DNA of 64,000 nt from Pseudonocardia asaccharolytica DSM 44247 = NBRC 16224 (GTDB lineage: Bacteria; Actinomycetota; Actinomycetes; Mycobacteriales; Pseudonocardiaceae), in NCBI RefSeq assembly GCF_000423625.1, contig NZ_AUII01000001.1, positions 310,001 to 374,000 on the forward strand, written 5' to 3'. Below the pieces are notes generated by a model. That model worked only from the letters and a program-made list of their open reading frames with translations. It did not search any database and had not been told where the DNA came from. Of this stretch, positions 61,638 to 64,000 are shown in pieces. A program made the translations under genes and the position numbers. Position 1 is the stretch's first letter. The number at the start of each line of letters is the position of its first letter.

Positions 61638-61870
61638 ATGTCCGCCACCACCCTCGACGAGCGCCTCATCGAGGCGACCGCCGGCACCCTGGAGCTGTTC
61701 GGGATCTACCTGGGCGCCCGGCTGGGGCTGTACCGGACCCTGACGCAGCGCGGCAGCTCACCGCCCGCGGGCTCGCCGACGCCGCCGGAATCCACCGCCG
61801 TCCCGGCCGCGGCAGCGCGGGCCAGGAACGGCTGCCGGACCGTCGAGCACGCTACCGGCGATGGAGGTTT
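61638..61870 (+). pseudogene. N-terminal remnant of a second methyltransferase
   Basis: ATG 61638, after GAAGGAG, gives MSATTLDERLIEATAGTLEL and FGIYLGARLGLYRTL, the usual start of winged-helix methyltransferases like that at 57212. Near 61748 the frame shifts to QLTARGLADAAGIHRR, after which homology ends and the opposite-strand GntR gene begins. No catalytic domain remains. Confidence 0.6.
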
Positions 61871-61916
61871 CGCGTATGGACCGGATCCGGTGTGGTCGCT
61901 CCGTCGCCGACGTGGC

Positions 61917-62600
61917 TCAGTCCGCGTGCGGCGGGCCTGCGCTGGTCGAGGGCGGTTCGACCAGCAGGGACTGCACGCGCGCCCGGTACTCCTGGTAGAT
62001 GGCGCGGTAGCGCTCGACGGCCGCAGGTCGATCGCCACCCTCCAGCAGCGTGAGCGTCTCGCGGTACCCGTCGATCCAGATCTGCCACAGGTCGCTGTCG
62101 GAGTTGAGGGCGAGCAGCCGCAACGTGCGGGCGACGACGAGGTCGACGTGGGTCTGCAGCTCCCGGTTCCCACTCGCCATGATCATGATCGTGCTGACGT
62201 CGGCGCCCGCCGCGGCGGCGGCCGTCACGTCCCCGCGCTGCAGGCCGGTCACGAACTCGTCGAGACGTTGCCGCATCCGCTCCAGGTGGGTCTCGGTGAG
62301 GTTGTCCACCCCCCATTCGACGCCGGCGCATGCCAGCACACCCATGACGTCGATCAGCTCGAGCGCGTTCTTCTGGGTCACGTGGGTGACCCGTCGGACG
62401 CGGTTGGGCGCGATGTCGATGAGCCCTTCGGCGGCGAGCTGGGCGATGGCCTCGCGGACCGGGGTGATGCTCACCCCGAGTCGCGCGGCGAGCTCGGCGT
62501 CCTTGATGACCGTGCCGGGGGACAGGGTGCCGGTGACGATCTCGTCGCGGAGCTGGCGCACGATCGCCTCGCGCCGGGTCAACGGGACGGCATAGGACAT
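61917..62600 (-). CDS. GntR-family (FadR/FCD) regulator
   Basis: 227 residues. Winged helix: LRDEIVTGTLSPGTVIKDAE then LAARLGVSITPVREAIAQLA. The helical FCD-type effector domain follows (residues about 85-215), with Asp and His positions that could hold a metal. ATG at 62600 with GGAGGAG. Lies 104 bases downstream of the Baeyer-Villiger monooxygenase on the same strand and may control it. Effector unknown, probably an organic acid. Confidence 0.85.
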   Translation of the reverse strand: MSYAVPLTRREAIVRQLRDEIVTGTLSPGTVIKDAELAARLGVSITPVREAIAQLAAEGLIDIAPNRVRRVTHVTQKNALELIDVMGVLACAGVEWGVDNLTETHLERMRQRLDEFVTGLQRGDVTAAAAAGADVSTIMIMASGNRELQTHVDLVVARTLRLLALNSDSDLWQIWIDGYRETLTLLEGGDRPAAVERYRAIYQEYRARVQSLLVEPPSTSAGPPHAD

Positions 62601-62704
62601 CGCGGCGCTCCTCCATCGGCTCGGCACCCGAATGCTAGAGGGCAGGAGGACCGGGGACGGCACGTCGTCGGGCCGCCCGCCGGTCCGGTCCGGGGTCGCG
62701 GTGG

Positions 62705-64000
62705 TCAGGCGCGGGCCAACGCCCCCTCGAGCGCGAAATCCTCGTACCCCTTCGCCGCGATCTCGTCGCACAGCTGGCGGTAGACGCCGACGCCGCCGAT
62801 GTAGGCCATGAACACCCGCGGCTTACCCGGCACGTTCGAGCCCATGTACCAGGAGTCGGCGGTCGGGTAGAGCGTCGCGTTGCCGACCTCCTCGACGTGT
62901 GCGACCCACGCGTCCTCGGCCTCGACGGTGGCGTCGATCTCGGCGAGCCCGCGCTCACGCAGGTAGGCCAGGCAGTCGCTGACCCAGTCGACGTGCTGCT
63001 CGATCGAGACGATCATGTTCGACAGCACCGAGGGGCTGGACGGGCCCGTGATCGTGAACAGGTTCGGGAAGCCGGCGACGGTGAGCCCCAGGTATGACCG
63101 CGGACCCTCGGCCCACTTCTCCTTGAGCGCCACCCCGCCCTTGCCGCGGATGTCGATCGCGCCCAGTGTGCCGGTCATGGCGTCGAAGCCGGTCGCGAAG
63201 ACGACCGCGTCGAACTCGTACTCCCGCTCCGAGGTCCGCACGCCGCGCTCGGTCATCTCGACCAGCGGGGTCTTGCGCAGGTCGACCAGGCTCACGTGGG
63301 GCTTGTTGAACGTCTCGTAGTACCCGGTGTCCAGGCAGGGCCGCTTGGTGCCGAACGGGTAGCTGGTCGGGCAGAGCGTCTCGGCGACCTCGGGATCCGT
63401 CACGGTCTCGCGGATCTTCCGCCGGACGAACTCGGCCGCCGTGTCGTTCGAGGCCTTGTCCGTGATCGAGTCCGTGTACGCGGTGAGGATCGCGACGAGG
63501 TTGCCCTTGTCCCACCCTGCCTGATAGACGGCGTTGCGCTCCTCCTCGGAGGCCTCCAGCGCCGACTTCGTGGGCAGCGGAACCGGCACCCCGAACCCGG
63601 AGGTCCGCTGCGCCTCGCGCCAATCCCGGTAGTTGGCCTTCATCTCCGCGATCTCGTCCTCGGACAGCGGACGGTTCCCGGCCGGCATCGAGAAGTTCGG
63701 CGTGCGCTGGAAGACCGTGAGCGTCGCGGCCTGCTCGGCGAAGATCGGGATCGACTGGATGCCCGACGACCCGGTGCCGATCACGCCGACGTTCATGCCG
63801 GAGAAATCGACGCCCTCGTGTGGCCAGTGCCCGGTGTGGTAGGTCGGGCCCTGGAACCTCTCCAGCCCGGGGATCTCGGGCAGTTTCGACGTCGACAGAC
63901 AACCCGTCGCCATGATCAGGTACCGGCTGTCGATCGACTCACCGGTGTCGGTCTCCACCCGCCACTGCCGACGCGCCTCGTCGTAGTGGGCGGTGGTCAC
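62705..64000 (-). CDS. Baeyer-Villiger flavin monooxygenase (5' end outside window)
   Basis: At least 431 residues; the N-terminal FAD site lies beyond the window. The BVMO fingerprint F-x-G-x3-H-x3-W appears as FQGPTYHTGHWP, followed by the NADPH loop VGVIGTGSSGIQSIPI and FQRTPNFSMPAGNRPLS. ATGF (VVFATGFDAMTG) and FTITGPSSPSVLSNM follow, as in cyclohexanone, cyclopentadecanone or phenylacetone-type monooxygenases. The enzyme would insert oxygen beside a carbonyl using NADPH and O2. The internal ATG at 64000 is not the real start. Confidence 0.88.
   Translation of the reverse strand: MTTAHYDEARRQWRVETDTGESIDSRYLIMATGCLSTSKLPEIPGLERFQGPTYHTGHWPHEGVDFSGMNVGVIGTGSSGIQSIPIFAEQAATLTVFQRTPNFSMPAGNRPLSEDEIAEMKANYRDWREAQRTSGFGVPVPLPTKSALEASEEERNAVYQAGWDKGNLVAILTAYTDSITDKASNDTAAEFVRRKIRETVTDPEVAETLCPTSYPFGTKRPCLDTGYYETFNKPHVSLVDLRKTPLVEMTERGVRTSEREYEFDAVVFATGFDAMTGTLGAIDIRGKGGVALKEKWAEGPRSYLGLTVAGFPNLFTITGPSSPSVLSNMIVSIEQHVDWVSDCLAYLRERGLAEIDATVEAEDAWVAHVEEVGNATLYPTADSWYMGSNVPGKPRVFMAYIGGVGVYRQLCDEIAAKGYEDFALEGALARA

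Noticed and set aside
1-64000. CRISPR arrays, tRNA or rRNA genes, replication origin
   Set aside because: No regularly spaced direct repeats, no cloverleaf with a TTCRA-type arm and no rRNA signature were noticed on either strand; a covariance-model scan would settle the tRNA question.

Overview
The window is very GC-rich (clearly above 70% in most genes, strong G/C bias at third codon positions) and looks like an actinobacterial chromosome, most plausibly a Pseudonocardiaceae member close to Pseudonocardia. Supporting signs are a 13E12-type HNH gene with an actinobacterial LexA box, many GTG starts with GTGA/ATGA overlaps, a GT39 mannosyltransferase, a SARP-type regulator and DUF6777. The genus is inference. 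I saw no tRNA, rRNA or CRISPR array.

Region 1 (1-13.5 kb) is a surface-glycan cluster. A tight six-gene forward operon encodes a GT2-GT4 fusion glycosyltransferase, a flippase, a GT39 membrane glycosyltransferase, a membrane-anchored phosphatase-like protein lacking catalytic Cys and Arg, a FemAB/GNAT-like acyltransferase and a GT4 glycosyltransferase. It is followed by a CelD-like acyltransferase, a glycosidase-like lipoprotein and a PIG-L deacetylase. The set looks able to build, export and trim a mannose-type exopolysaccharide or cell-wall glycan.

Region 2 (13.6-20.5 kb) holds an Hsp70-like membrane protein, a homocysteine S-methyltransferase, a GNAT enzyme, a Phd/VapC-type toxin-antitoxin pair, and a metal-homeostasis operon (DtxR/MntR regulator, multicopper oxidase, ZIP transporter) with a palindromic operator over the regulator start.

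Region 3 (20.8-46.8 kb) is a phage-defence island: a complete BREX type 2 (Pgl) gene set, pglW, pglX, pglY, pglZ, brxD and brxHI. It is split twice. Between pglW and pglX lie four decayed genes (AAA ATPase, transposase fragment, HIRAN protein, HipA-like kinase). Between pglX and pglY lie a flavin monooxygenase with TetR, a SRPBCC protein with ArsR, a LexA-boxed HNH gene and a Phd antitoxin relic. Inside pglX the probable target-recognition region drops to about 57% GC, suggesting exchange of the specificity module.

Region 4 (46.8-64 kb) is accessory and partly decayed. It has an acyltransferase, GreA, two MaoC-type hydratases, a cupin, a feruloyl-CoA-synthase-like ligase, a frameshifted thiolase and an XRE-cupin regulator, which together look like a CoA-thioester catabolic set. 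Further on are a dehydrogenase broken by a TnpB element, two truncated methyltransferases, a SARP pseudogene, GNAT and GntR genes and the 3' part of a Baeyer-Villiger monooxygenase running off the window.

The most promising material is the Pgl/BREX locus with its mosaic pglX and decayed passenger genes, the glycan operon with its pseudophosphatase, and the LexA-boxed, probably leaderless HNH gene.
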